A DNA stretch of 13,193 nt. It comes from Balneolales bacterium. GTDB taxonomy: Bacteria > Bacteroidota > Rhodothermia > Balneolales > Natronogracilivirgulaceae. Location: contig SLQC01000244.1 in the NCBI GenBank assembly GCA_007131625.1, positions 1-13,193 on the forward strand, read 5' to 3'. Of this stretch, positions 1 to 7,898 are shown piece by piece. Below the pieces are notes generated by a model, which saw only the letters and a program-made list of their open reading frames with translations, searched no databases and had not been told where the DNA came from. The position numbers and the translations under genes were made by a program. Positions within the stretch are counted from its first letter, which is position 1. Each line of letters begins with the position of its first letter.

Positions 1-1248
1 AGCACTTTGCCTGTCGAATCGAACGCATATGTTGCCGGAAGCGATACCCTGAAAGTTGCATTGATAGGATGTGGTTCCCGTGGAGCCGGGGCTGCTCGTG
101 ATGCTCTTCAAACAGAGGGGCCAGTAGAACTGGTTGCGATGGTCGATGTTTTCCGTGATCAGCTCGACAACTGCTATAACATGCTTATGAAGATAGATAC
201 TATCAGGGATCGGATAAAGGTACCTGAAGAACATAAATTTGTAGGCCTTGATAATTATAATGAAGCAATAGAGCTGGCTGATGTAGTTCTATTGGTGACA
301 CCACCGGCGTTCAGACCTGTTCAATTTGAAGCTGCTGTTAAGGCCAACAAACATGTGTTTATGGAAAAGCCACTGGCTTCCGATGCACCCGGAATACGTA
401 AAATTCTGGCTGCCGGCAAATTGGCCGAAGAAAAAGGTTTGAGTGTAGTAGTGGGACTGCAAAGTCGTTATTCCGTTGAATTCAACGAAATTGTCAAACG
501 ACTTCAAGACGGGGCTATTGGTACTATTAACTCGGCTAAGTGTAATAGGATGAGTGGCCCAATAAGGCAAATACCCCGTCAGCCTGATCAGACGGAACTG
601 GAATATCAATTGCGGAACTGGCGTCATTTTTGCTGGCTCTGGGCCGGTTCTCCTGCTGCATTGACGATTCATATAAATGATATTGTTCATTGGGCAAAAG
701 GAGCCTATCCGTTTCGTGCATTCGGTATTGGAGGCCGTTCATCATTAAGTGGTCCTGAGCACGGAGATATATATGATAACTTCTACATCGAATATGAATA
801 CGAAGATGGGGCGATCATGCACAGTCGAACACGAAATAGTGCAGACACATGGGCAGACAGAAGCTGCATTTTTCATGGAACTGAAGGAACTGCAAGTGCA
901 TCCGGAAGGGGAAGATCTGAAATTAAAAATATAAAGGGCGAAGTCGTGTGGCGTTATCAGGAGAATAATGATTCGAACCCTTTTCAGGTAGAACATGATG
1001 TCTTTTTTAAATCTATTCGAAGTGGAGAGCCTATAAGTGATACGCAAAGTGGTGCCTATAGTACAATGGCCGATATTTTGGGAAGAATGGTTGTTCATTC
1101 CGGCCAACGTATTGAATGGGATGAAGCGTTTAACTCAGATTTGGTTTTGGTTCCTGATTACATGACTCTCGACTCTGAGCCGCCGGTTCTTCCTTTAGAA
1201 AATGGCCATTACCCGATTCCCATACCTGGAAGAACCAGGGTGATATAG
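1..1248 (+). CDS. Gfo/Idh/MocA-family oxidoreductase, 5' end missing
   Basis: Predicted NAD(P)-dependent oxidoreductase of the Gfo/Idh/MocA family; the substrate, probably a sugar or sugar derivative, cannot be told. The frame is open to the left edge, so the protein is longer than the 415 codons seen. The TTG at position 7 is unlikely to be the true start, because about 15 residues precede the nucleotide-binding strand and family members of this type often carry a long N-terminal Tat signal. Visible motifs are the Rossmann glycine loop GCGSRGAG (nt 67-90), the family Glu-Lys-Pro (EKP, nt 364-372) and a C-domain segment HINDIVHW (about nt 670-693) where the family keeps a His/Asp-rich active-site motif. 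The stop is TAG at 1246. The sequence looks more AT-rich than the men and purB genes. It seems to end its own unit, as 274 bp separate it from htpX. Family confidence is high; function is not resolved. Confidence 0.88.
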   Translation, partial: STLPVESNAYVAGSDTLKVALIGCGSRGAGAARDALQTEGPVELVAMVDVFRDQLDNCYNMLMKIDTIRDRIKVPEEHKFVGLDNYNEAIELADVVLLVTPPAFRPVQFEAAVKANKHVFMEKPLASDAPGIRKILAAGKLAEEKGLSVVVGLQSRYSVEFNEIVKRLQDGAIGTINSAKCNRMSGPIRQIPRQPDQTELEYQLRNWRHFCWLWAGSPAALTIHINDIVHWAKGAYPFRAFGIGGRSSLSGPEHGDIYDNFYIEYEYEDGAIMHSRTRNSADTWADRSCIFHGTEGTASASGRGRSEIKNIKGEVVWRYQENNDSNPFQVEHDVFFKSIRSGEPISDTQSGAYSTMADILGRMVVHSGQRIEWDEAFNSDLVLVPDYMTLDSEPPVLPLENGHYPIPIPGRTRVI

Positions 1249-1522
1249 CTGTTAAACCGAATGTATAAACGGGAACACGAGTACGGGAAATGCGCAGCAT
1301 ATCTGAAATTTTCACCAGGGCTAAATTGAGTTATTGATTTGTCGAAAAATAATTGCGATATCCCGTAAGTTATATATCGAAAAGAGCAATGAAACATCCA
1401 TGATATAATAATCATGCGCCTGAGTGTCAGAGATCGTTGTAGCGGGTGTTTCATCTGACTTCTTGAATCAAAATTTTAAACAGATGTAATGCAAATTGCA
1501 ATAATAAGGAGGTAGTACTTTT
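1249..1522. other. Intergenic region with nested inverted repeats before htpX
   Basis: This 274 bp gap holds no convincing gene. A near-perfect 11-bp inverted repeat (1389-1399 with 1444-1454, one G:U) encloses two small hairpins: 1399-1404 with 1411-1416, and 1420-1423 with 1427-1430. A third pair, cgatat/atatcg, lies at 1356-1361 and 1374-1379. No T-run follows, so it does not look like an intrinsic terminator. It could be a structured htpX leader, but that is inference. I found no clear promoter. Confidence 0.4.
1506..1513 (+). promoter_or_regulatory. Strong Shine-Dalgarno site of htpX
   Basis: AAGGAGGT lies 9 nt before the ATG at 1523 and fixes that start. It stands out because the other genes in this window have AT-rich leaders without such a site. 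Confidence 0.85.
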
Positions 1523-2386
1523 ATGATTAAGAACACCATGCGAACGGTTTTTCTGATGACCCTGGTAGGTCTGCTTTTTCTGGCAGTAGGGAATGTGCTG
1601 GGTGGTCAGACCGGTATGATGATCGCTCTGGTCTTTGCCCTGTTGATGAACTTTTTCAGCTACTGGTACTCCCATAAGATGGTGCTTAAGATGTACCGTG
1701 CCAAAGAGGTGACCCGCGAGAATTCACCGAGATTCTATAATATGGTGGAAGAGCTGGCCGGGAAAGCCAATCTCCCGATGCCCAAAGTGTACGTGATTCC
1801 ACAGCAGCAGCCCAATGCATTCGCTACAGGAAGAAATCCGAAAAATGCAGCAGTCGCCGCCACACAAGGAATCTTGCAAAGCCTGAGCGAACAGGAATTA
1901 AGAGGGGTGATGGCACATGAGCTTGCTCATATCAAAAACCGGGATATTCTGACGCAGACCATCGTGATGACGGTCGTCAGCGCAATTACGATGATTGCGC
2001 AGTTTGCCATTTTCCTGCCTTTTGGACGTGGAAATGGTGGTGGACCCAACCTGATTGTGCTGCTATTGACCATGATTCTGGCTCCACTGGCGGCAGGCAT
2101 GCTGCAGGCGGCCCTTTCGCGCACCCGTGAATTTGAGGCTGACCGGGTCGGCGCCGAGATCTGCGGCAGTGCTGAAAGCCTGGCCAATGCGCTGAAAAAG
2201 ATACAGGCTTCGGTGGAACGTTTGCCGATGCAGGCTTCTGAATCAGCGCAACGATCGACCGCCCATATGTTTCCGGTAAACCCGTTTTCGGCACGTGGAA
2301 TAAATAAACTCTTTTCGACACACCCCGACACCAACCTGCGCATTCAAAAATTGATGAAAATGGAAAAGACCGGTGTTTATTCATAA
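1523..2386 (+). CDS. htpX: HtpX-like membrane zinc metalloprotease (M48)
   Basis: Peptidase family M48B protein of 287 aa, the normal HtpX length. In known bacteria HtpX is an inner-membrane protease that degrades misfolded membrane proteins, working alongside FtsH. Two hydrophobic segments at about residues 7-27 and 30-50 would anchor the N-terminus, and two more lie at about 150-173 and 178-200. The zinc and catalytic motif HELAH is at residues 132-136, and the downstream glutamate ligand is E203 in a REFEADRVG context. The C-terminal FSTHPDTNLRIQKL is typical of the family. The start is set by the strong Shine-Dalgarno site at 1506-1513. The gene stands alone, with gaps of 274 bp before and 288 bp after. 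The active site is complete. Confidence is high for the family; stress regulation cannot be read from the sequence. Confidence 0.95.
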   Translation: MIKNTMRTVFLMTLVGLLFLAVGNVLGGQTGMMIALVFALLMNFFSYWYSHKMVLKMYRAKEVTRENSPRFYNMVEELAGKANLPMPKVYVIPQQQPNAFATGRNPKNAAVAATQGILQSLSEQELRGVMAHELAHIKNRDILTQTIVMTVVSAITMIAQFAIFLPFGRGNGGGPNLIVLLLTMILAPLAAGMLQAALSRTREFEADRVGAEICGSAESLANALKKIQASVERLPMQASESAQRSTAHMFPVNPFSARGINKLFSTHPDTNLRIQKLMKMEKTGVYS

Positions 2387-2674
2387 ACGCTTTGAATATG
2401 GGAAGCGGAATCACTACTATGAAAGCATCGATTTGGTTGTACCGACATGAAAGTCCCTGCCGCTTCCCGTTTGCTGGAGCCTGACCAACGGAAATATTGC
2501 AATGAAAGCACAGAAAATGGATTCCCGACCGCTAAATGGGTGCCAAATTGTATAATGCAACAGATTGGATACATTACATCGGATGTGAAGGTGTAAGGAA
2601 ACAGGGCGCAGATGGTCTAATGCATACCGAAGGAAATCTGAAAGAACAGAATCTGTAACATAATAGAGAAAGAG
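2387..2674. other. Intergenic region between htpX and ssb
   Basis: No gene is visible in these 288 bp. A perfect 9-bp inverted repeat (gggaagcgg at 2400-2408, ccgcttccc at 2460-2468) starts 14 nt after the htpX stop and encloses a 51-nt loop. It has no T-run, so it is a poor intrinsic terminator. TATAAT at 2552-2557 lacks a good -35 partner. An 11-bp palindrome, ACAGAATCTGT, lies at 2646-2656, 18 nt before the ssb ATG, and could be an operator or chance. Confidence 0.4.
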
Positions 2675-3112
2675 ATGGGATCACTAAATAAAGCAATGAT
2701 CATTGGTCGACTCGGAACGGATCCGGAAGTTCGCTACACACAAAATAATACGGCTGTTGCCAATTTGAGTGTAGCAACAAGCGACCGGTACAAAGACAGC
2801 AACGGTGAATGGAAGGAAACGACTGAATGGCATCGTGTGGTAGCCTGGGGGAGACTGGCTGAAATTTGTCAGCAATACCTGAAAAAAGGGTCGCAGGTTT
2901 ATTTTGAAGGTCCGATTCAAACCCGGTCATGGGAAGACAAGGACGGACAAAAACAGTACTCGACAGAGATCAAAGCTCTGGGTATGCAGATGCTGGACAG
3001 CCGGCTCGATTCCGGGACAGATAGCGGTGACGATAACGGAGGGTCGTCCCGGCAGAACAACACCGAGGTTACCGATGAGGTATCGGAAGGAGACGATGAT
3101 CTGCCGTTTTGA
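2675..3112 (+). CDS. ssb: Single-stranded DNA-binding protein SSB
   Basis: Bacterial SSB of 145 aa. It would coat single-stranded DNA as a homotetramer in replication, recombination and repair. The OB fold covers about residues 1-105: it opens with the usual SLNKAMIIGRLGTDPE, and contains TEWHRVVAWGRLAE and a strand region ending in the IKALGMQMLDS segment. A flexible polar linker rich in D, G, S and N (about 106-137) leads to the acidic tip EGDDDLPF, the conserved docking peptide for SSB partner proteins. The ATG at 2675 fits the family N-terminus better than the ATG at 2696. Its leader is only weakly purine-rich. A terminator follows at 3163-3203, so ssb is probably transcribed alone or with little read-through into the GldE-like gene, a common ssb neighbour in Bacteroidota. 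Confidence 0.97.
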   Translation: MGSLNKAMIIGRLGTDPEVRYTQNNTAVANLSVATSDRYKDSNGEWKETTEWHRVVAWGRLAEICQQYLKKGSQVYFEGPIQTRSWEDKDGQKQYSTEIKALGMQMLDSRLDSGTDSGDDNGGSSRQNNTEVTDEVSEGDDDLPF

Positions 3113-3162
3113 CGTGTTGCTGATCGGGTAACCGGATACAACAAAGTAAATACTTCAGGAAA

Positions 3163-3203
3163 GGCGAATTCCAATTTGGCGGGATTTCGTCTTTTCTGTT
3201 TTT
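3163..3203 (+). terminator. Rho-independent terminator after ssb
   Basis: The arms GGCGAATTCC (3163-3172) and GGGATTTCGTC (3181-3191) pair with one G:U and one bulge around an 8-nt loop. A T-rich tail follows at 3192-3203. It lies 50 bp after the ssb stop. Confidence 0.75.
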
Positions 3204-3291
3204 AACATTCGTTAAGCGGCGCCATATTGCAAACGACATGGAATGTCATTAGTTTTTACTGGTACATTCATTAAACGATTATCACATCCTA

Positions 3292-4698
3292 TTGGAAATT
3301 CCTTTATCACTTCAGACATTAATCATCAGCAGCCGGGTGTGGGCTGCAGCCGAAGGGAGCACCTTTGACACCCTGCTGGTTAATCCGATAGATTTTATCT
3401 TTCTTTTAGTGATCATTGTTCTCGGCATCCTGTTTTCCGCTTTTTTTTCAGGTGCCGAAGTTGCTTTCTTTTCGCTGGACAAGAAAGTGGATCAGTATAC
3501 AATAGAGGAAGCAAAAAAAGATGCATCGCTGGCCAGGGTATTACATATGCTGGATAAGCCGAGACAGCTTCTGGCCACCGTTCTGATAGGAAATACCTTT
3601 GCCAACATTATAACGGCGGTAGGTGCCGCTGTGGTGACCGGCAGAATAGTCGCGATGTTCGGGTTGCCCAGGCTGCTGGTGTTTACCATGGAGATCGTGG
3701 TACTTACAATCGTTATTGTGATCCTGGCTGAAATCACTCCCAAGTTGCTGGCACTCAACAAACCGCTCACAGTTTCCCGGAAACTGAGCAGATTACTCTA
3801 CTTTTTTTTCGTTATACTGGCGCCATTTTCCCGGTTGATTTCGCAGGGAACCCGGATTCTGGAGAAGTATATCCCTAGGCCGTCCGACACTATATCCTCG
3901 GAAGACCTGAAGGCGATAGCAGAGGTCGGTGAATTGCACGGCTCCATCAGAGGCGACGAACGCGAGATTATTGAAAATGTGATTGAGTTCGGGAAAACGT
4001 ACGTACGTGAAATCATGACTTCCCGGGTCAACATCTCAGCCATATCCTCTAAAAACACCCTGAAGGAAGTCCTTGCCATGATTCGCGACAAGGGGATTTC
4101 ACGGCTTCCCCTGTATGATAATGACCTGGATAATATTATCGGGATCATCCATTCCAAAGATCTTCTGCCCTACATCGACACCGATTTCGGCGAGACCACC
4201 ATAAACTGGAAGACTCTGGCCAGAAAAGCCCTGTTTGTGCCTACCACAAAAAAGCTCGATGACCTCCTTCGGGAGTTTCAGAATGAGAAAACCCATATGG
4301 CGATCGTCGTCGACGAATACGGCGGAACCGAAGGACTTATCACCCTTGATGACGTTCTGGAAGAGATCATCGGCGAGATAACGGACGAACATACAGAGAC
4401 GGTAGAACTCTTTACCCGAAAGAAATCGGGGAACTATATATTTGATGCAAAAATAGATCTCGACGATATGTCTGATATCCTCACAATGGAGCTCACATCA
4501 GATAACGACGAATATGAGACTCTGGGCGGACTGGTGTACCACTTGTTCGAACGCATACCGGAAGAGGGAGAGACAATGATTTTCAAAGGACTGGAACTCA
4601 CGGTCAACAAAATGGAGAACAATCGATTGTCAAAGGTGGAGGTCAAAGTCATGGAAGATACTACCGACGAATCCGACAACGGCAGTGAAACTGATTAA
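3292..4698 (+). CDS. CNNM/CBS-domain membrane protein, GldE-like (HlyC/CorC family)
   Basis: A 468-aa membrane protein of the HlyC/CorC/CNNM superfamily. The first part (about 33-190) is the CNNM/DUF21 membrane domain with FFSGAEVAFFSLDK at 51-64 and three or more hydrophobic helices. Two CBS domains follow (about 239-295 and 305-362, the latter with VVDEYGGTEGLITLDDVLEE), then a CorC_HlyC domain (about 378-452) and an acidic tail. Relatives are linked to Mg/Co ion transport. In Bacteroidota the copy next to ssb is called GldE, tied to gliding motility with GldD, and the position here fits that subgroup. No gldD follows; purB does. The start is uncertain: TTG at 3292 has no Shine-Dalgarno site, an in-frame stop lies at 3250-3252, and a GTG at 3337 is an alternative. 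Gliding should not be assumed from this gene alone. Confidence 0.88.
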   Translation: MEIPLSLQTLIISSRVWAAAEGSTFDTLLVNPIDFIFLLVIIVLGILFSAFFSGAEVAFFSLDKKVDQYTIEEAKKDASLARVLHMLDKPRQLLATVLIGNTFANIITAVGAAVVTGRIVAMFGLPRLLVFTMEIVVLTIVIVILAEITPKLLALNKPLTVSRKLSRLLYFFFVILAPFSRLISQGTRILEKYIPRPSDTISSEDLKAIAEVGELHGSIRGDEREIIENVIEFGKTYVREIMTSRVNISAISSKNTLKEVLAMIRDKGISRLPLYDNDLDNIIGIIHSKDLLPYIDTDFGETTINWKTLARKALFVPTTKKLDDLLREFQNEKTHMAIVVDEYGGTEGLITLDDVLEEIIGEITDEHTETVELFTRKKSGNYIFDAKIDLDDMSDILTMELTSDNDEYETLGGLVYHLFERIPEEGETMIFKGLELTVNKMENNRLSKVEVKVMEDTTDESDNGSETD

Positions 4699-4727
4699 TC
4701 CCCGGCAGGTACATCGAAAAAGAAAGT

Positions 4728-4756
4728 TTGACATCTGGTAGTAAAACAGTTTGTAA
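4728..4756 (+). promoter_or_regulatory. Possible purB promoter
   Basis: TTGACA (4728-4733) and TTGTAA (4751-4756) are 17 bp apart and end 15 bp before the purB ATG. A better -10 (TATAAT, 4759-4764) lies too far from the -35 and very close to the start codon. This may be chance in AT-rich DNA. Confidence 0.25.
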
Positions 4757-4771
4757 CTTATAATAAAAATT

Positions 4772-6064
4772 ATGATAGAACGGTATTCGCGAAAGGAAAT
4801 GGCCTCGATATGGACCGAGGAAAATCAGTTTCAATCGTGGCTGGAGGTGGAACTTGCCGCTTGCAAAGCCTGGAGTCGTCTGGGTGTTATACCGGAGGAG
4901 GATGTTCGAAAACTATATAAAAAATCACGGTTCGACATCGGCCGCATCCACGAAATTGAAGAACAGACACGCCATGATGTGGTAGCTTTTACCCGGTCTG
5001 TGTCGGAATCGCTGGGAGATGAGAAGAAATGGGTACATTACGGTCTGACATCCACCGATGTGGTGGATACAGCGCTGGGAGTGCGGCTCAAGCAGTCAAA
5101 TCAGCTGATTCGGGCCGGAATCGACCGGTTAATAGAGGTACTGGGTGAAAAGGCGAAAGCGCACAAATATACCGTGATGATGGGCCGTACGCATGGGGTG
5201 CATGCTGAGCCGACCACCTTCGGATTGAAATGCGCGCTCTGGTACGATGAAATGCGGCGAAATCGGGAGCGATTCGATCAGGCCGCCGCGGGAGTCGAGT
5301 TTGGAAAACTATCCGGCGCCGTCGGAACATTTGCCAATATTCCACCCGAAGTGGAGGCCTACACATGTGAATATCTGGGGCTGACACCTGCTCCGGTATC
5401 GACCCAGACATTGCAACGCGATCGCCATGCCCATTATATGTCGATATTGGCGTTGACCGGCGCCACTTTGGAGAAAATCGCTGTTGAGATCAGACACCTG
5501 CAAAAGTCTGAGACCAGGGAAGTGGAAGAGCAGTTTGGGAAAGGCCAGAAAGGATCGTCCGCAATGCCCCACAAGCGGAACCCCGTCAGCTCGGAAAATA
5601 TTACGGGTTGCGCCCGGGTTCTGAGGGGGTATATGATTACGGCATATGAAAATATCCCGCTGTGGCATGAACGGGATATTTCCCATTCTTCTGCTGAGCG
5701 GATCATCATTCCGGATGCACTGATGTTGCTGGACTATATGCTAAACCGGTTCGCAGGGGTGGTCGAAAAACTTGTCGTATATCCCGAAAATATGAAATCA
5801 AACATCGACAAAACTCACGGCCTGGTCTTTTCACAACAGCTTTTGCTGATGCTTATCGACAAAGGCCTCGCAAGGGAAGAGGCCTACGATATAATTCAGC
5901 CGTTGGCCATGAAAGCCTGGGAAGAGCAATCGTCGTTTCGTGATCTGGTGGAAAAACATGAAGGCATTACCGAACATCTGTCGGCAGCGGAAATTGATAA
6001 TGCCTTCGACCTTGTCCATCACACAAGAAATGTGGACGTTATTTTCCAGCGAGTCGGTCTATAG
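4772..6064 (+). CDS. purB: Adenylosuccinate lyase
   Basis: PurB of the fumarase/aspartase superfamily, 430 aa, full length for the Bacillus-type enzyme. It releases fumarate in two purine steps: SAICAR to AICAR, and adenylosuccinate to AMP. It acts in the cytoplasm as a homotetramer. The N-terminus MIERYSRKEMASIWTEENQF is typical. The catalytic histidines are H68 (in QTRHDV) and H141 (in GRTHGVHAEPT), and the flexible signature loop SSAMPHKRNP lies at 262-271 with the catalytic serine at 263. The ATG at 4772 follows an AT-rich leader with no Shine-Dalgarno site. The gene begins 73 bp after the GldE-like gene and may share its transcript or use its own weak promoter. Its last 26 bp overlap the 3' end of menE on the opposite strand, leaving no room for a dedicated terminator between them. 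Confidence 0.97.
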   Translation: MIERYSRKEMASIWTEENQFQSWLEVELAACKAWSRLGVIPEEDVRKLYKKSRFDIGRIHEIEEQTRHDVVAFTRSVSESLGDEKKWVHYGLTSTDVVDTALGVRLKQSNQLIRAGIDRLIEVLGEKAKAHKYTVMMGRTHGVHAEPTTFGLKCALWYDEMRRNRERFDQAAAGVEFGKLSGAVGTFANIPPEVEAYTCEYLGLTPAPVSTQTLQRDRHAHYMSILALTGATLEKIAVEIRHLQKSETREVEEQFGKGQKGSSAMPHKRNPVSSENITGCARVLRGYMITAYENIPLWHERDISHSSAERIIIPDALMLLDYMLNRFAGVVEKLVVYPENMKSNIDKTHGLVFSQQLLLMLIDKGLAREEAYDIIQPLAMKAWEEQSSFRDLVEKHEGITEHLSAAEIDNAFDLVHHTRNVDVIFQRVGL

Positions 6065-7898
6065 CCAGGTCCAACAACGCATTCCTCCTTATTTTTCCAA
6101 TACCGGTGCGGGGGATGGCTTTCACCAGGCAGATGCTTTTCGGTCGTTGATGAGATTTCAGCCGGGTTGCTAAATATTTAGCAACCGCCGTTTCAAGATC
6201 AGGCCCTGACAGATCACCCGTATTCGCAGCCGGGACAATCAGGGCGATCAGTCGCTGTCCCCACTCATCATCGGGGATACCCGTAACCCCGGTATCGGAT
6301 ACAAGCGGACAGGCCAGCAGAATGTTTTCGATTTCTGCCGGACGGATATTCACACCGCCGGATATCACAAGGTCGGTTCTCCGGGCTTCGATGTAGAGAT
6401 TTCCCTGATTGTCATAGTGTCCGATATCACCGGTATTGATGCGATTATTGCATTTTGGACCGGCATGCTGCTGGTCAGAGGTGGTGTCGCGTTCGCCGGA
6501 GGTGGTGTTGCAGTCGCCGATGGGTCGGTTTTTCCACAACTCTGCCGCTTCAGTCAGGTACCCGGAAAAAACCTGGGGACCCTTGATCCAAATTGTGCCG
6601 CTTTTACCGGCCGGCACTTTCCTGCCGCGATCATTTCTGACTGTTACGACATGATCAGGAAATGGCTTTCCCACGGAATCCGCAGGACTGATTCCGTTCA
6701 CCTCTTGGGAAGCAATCTGACCGCAAGTCTCTGTCATCCCGTAACTAAAAACAACCGGCCAACCCTGTTTCCGGGCTCTTTGAATGAGTCCGACCGGCGC
6801 GGGGCCACCACCCACAAGCATACATCTGAGGGAGTGTCTGACGAGAGAATTGCCGGTGGCGGCGTTTCTGGATCGGGATGATGCAGGGTGACCAGGTTGA
6901 GTAGATGCAGGATGTTCAGGATGAAAAGATACCGGGTGATCAGGGTTGGAGGATGTAGGGTGATCGGTGTGTGAGGCATGATTGGTATATTCCAGAAGAC
7001 GATTCAGCATGGTCGGGACAAATGAAATGTTCCTGATGCCGGAGCAGGCAGCGAGGTCGCGGATCACAGTTTCTGCAGAAAACCGATCCCACAGGAAAAT
7101 ACCTGTTCCGGTCAGAAGCGCACGAAAGATTATGATCAATCCCCCTGCATGGTAGAGCGGGAGGCAATTTCCCCACAAATCAGTTTTCCCGGCGCGGAGA
7201 TGGTCTGCCGGAACTTTCTGAGCAGTCATGATTGATGAAACCACCTGGTGTGAACGATGAGAAGGATCGGGCTGGTGTGAACGATGAGAAAGATCGGGCT
7301 GGCGTGAACGATGTGAAGCACCCGGAAGTGTGAGTTGACCGGCTCGGACAGTGTTACTGGCGGCGGCAATCAATTGGCGACGCCTCAGAGGGACTTTTTT
7401 GAGTTCTCCGGAGCTGCCTGAGGTTAGCAACCCGCAAAAAATAGCATCTTCGGGGTGGAGAAACGGATCGAAAAGTGTATCCGGGAACGGATCCGTATCA
7501 TTTTCATCGGCTTTGGTGCCGGAATATTCATTGGAAGATAGATCGGAAACCTTACTAATTCTGGATCCGGATTCAAAAAGGTCCGGGCGAGCAAGGAAAT
7601 TCTGTAAATCAGCTATCTGGTCAACAAAAATATTTGGTTGGAAGCTTTGAAGGGGTTCGGTATGGTCCGGGTGAAACGGTACAAACGGAATATTCATCAA
7701 CCAGCAGTTAACCATCCATAACACCGCCTGAAGACGGTTCTCCGTATTGATACCGACCGTCAGTTTATTTCGAACGATTTCAGCCAGTTTACTCTGCAAA
7801 TGACGGTGAAACACGGCGAAATCACCATACCGGATCTCAGCCCGACCGTCGGTAATGAAGATGTTGTCGTGGTTATATGATATTTGTTGTCGAATCAT
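6039..7898 (-). CDS. menE: o-Succinylbenzoate-CoA ligase with repeat insertions
   Basis: An ANL-superfamily acyl-CoA ligase that would activate o-succinylbenzoate with ATP and CoA in menaquinone synthesis. The core is intact: P-loop LTSGSSGELKK (158-168), FSYGMTETCGQ (384-394), NTGDIGHYDNQG (488-499), VISGGVNIRPAEIE (511-524) and the C-terminal lysine region PRTGIGKIRRN (596-606). At 619 aa it is well above the usual 350-490. The excess lies in three hydrophilic inserts at about 192-220, 307-350 and 462-486, each built of in-frame tandem repeats (27, 24 and 21 nt). I chose the ATG at 7898, whose ATGA overlaps the menC stop, giving translational coupling; a further ATG 19 codons upstream at 7955 lies inside menC. 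The 3' end overlaps purB. The inserts fall between motifs, so activity may be kept, but this is inference. Confidence 0.92.
   Translation of the reverse strand: MIRQQISYNHDNIFITDGRAEIRYGDFAVFHRHLQSKLAEIVRNKLTVGINTENRLQAVLWMVNCWLMNIPFVPFHPDHTEPLQSFQPNIFVDQIADLQNFLARPDLFESGSRISKVSDLSSNEYSGTKADENDTDPFPDTLFDPFLHPEDAIFCGLLTSGSSGELKKVPLRRRQLIAAASNTVRAGQLTLPGASHRSRQPDLSHRSHQPDPSHRSHQVVSSIMTAQKVPADHLRAGKTDLWGNCLPLYHAGGLIIIFRALLTGTGIFLWDRFSAETVIRDLAACSGIRNISFVPTMLNRLLEYTNHASHTDHPTSSNPDHPVSFHPEHPASTQPGHPASSRSRNAATGNSLVRHSLRCMLVGGGPAPVGLIQRARKQGWPVVFSYGMTETCGQIASQEVNGISPADSVGKPFPDHVVTVRNDRGRKVPAGKSGTIWIKGPQVFSGYLTEAAELWKNRPIGDCNTTSGERDTTSDQQHAGPKCNNRINTGDIGHYDNQGNLYIEARRTDLVISGGVNIRPAEIENILLACPLVSDTGVTGIPDDEWGQRLIALIVPAANTGDLSGPDLETAVAKYLATRLKSHQRPKSICLVKAIPRTGIGKIRRNALLDLAIDRLAGK
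6478..6519 (-). repeat. 21-bp tandem duplication in menE
   Basis: Two adjacent 21-bp units (6478-6498 and 6499-6519) match at 18 of 21 positions. In menE they encode the TTSGERD / TTSDQQH pair, part of an insert at residues 462-486 before the conserved NTGDIG motif. Confidence 0.8.
6870..6965 (-). repeat. 24-bp in-frame repeats in menE
   Basis: Four 8-residue units lie at residues 312-343 of MenE: DHPTSSNP, DHPVSFHP, EHPASTQP and GHPASSRS. The period is 24 nt with clear divergence between units. They form a Pro/His/Ser-rich insert between the conserved TMLNRLLEY region and the LVGGGPAP segment. Confidence 0.85.
7236..7316 (-). repeat. 27-bp in-frame repeats in menE
   Basis: Three 27-bp units encode SHRSRQPDL, SHRSHQPDP and SHRSHQVVS at MenE residues 195-221. 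The DNA units are very similar, the first two of the + strand almost identical, which points to recent slippage or unequal exchange. The insert follows the ATP-binding P-loop region. Confidence 0.88.

Noticed and set aside
7..9. TTG at position 7 as the true start of the oxidoreductase
   Set aside because: The frame is open to the left edge and the gene is cut by the window, so the true start is probably upstream.
2552..2557. TATAAT as the ssb promoter -10
   Set aside because: No -35 box lies at the proper distance, and such boxes are common in AT-rich intergenic DNA.
3202..3222. Integron attC-like site (TTAAC-ATTC-GTTAAGC)
   Set aside because: The left part resembles an attC end, but no matching right half follows and there is no cassette context. 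The 5-bp inverted pair is likely chance.
6417..6881. Open + strand frame of 154 codons
   Set aside because: It is antisense to menE over conserved motifs; its Gly/Val-rich runs come from the menE repeats.
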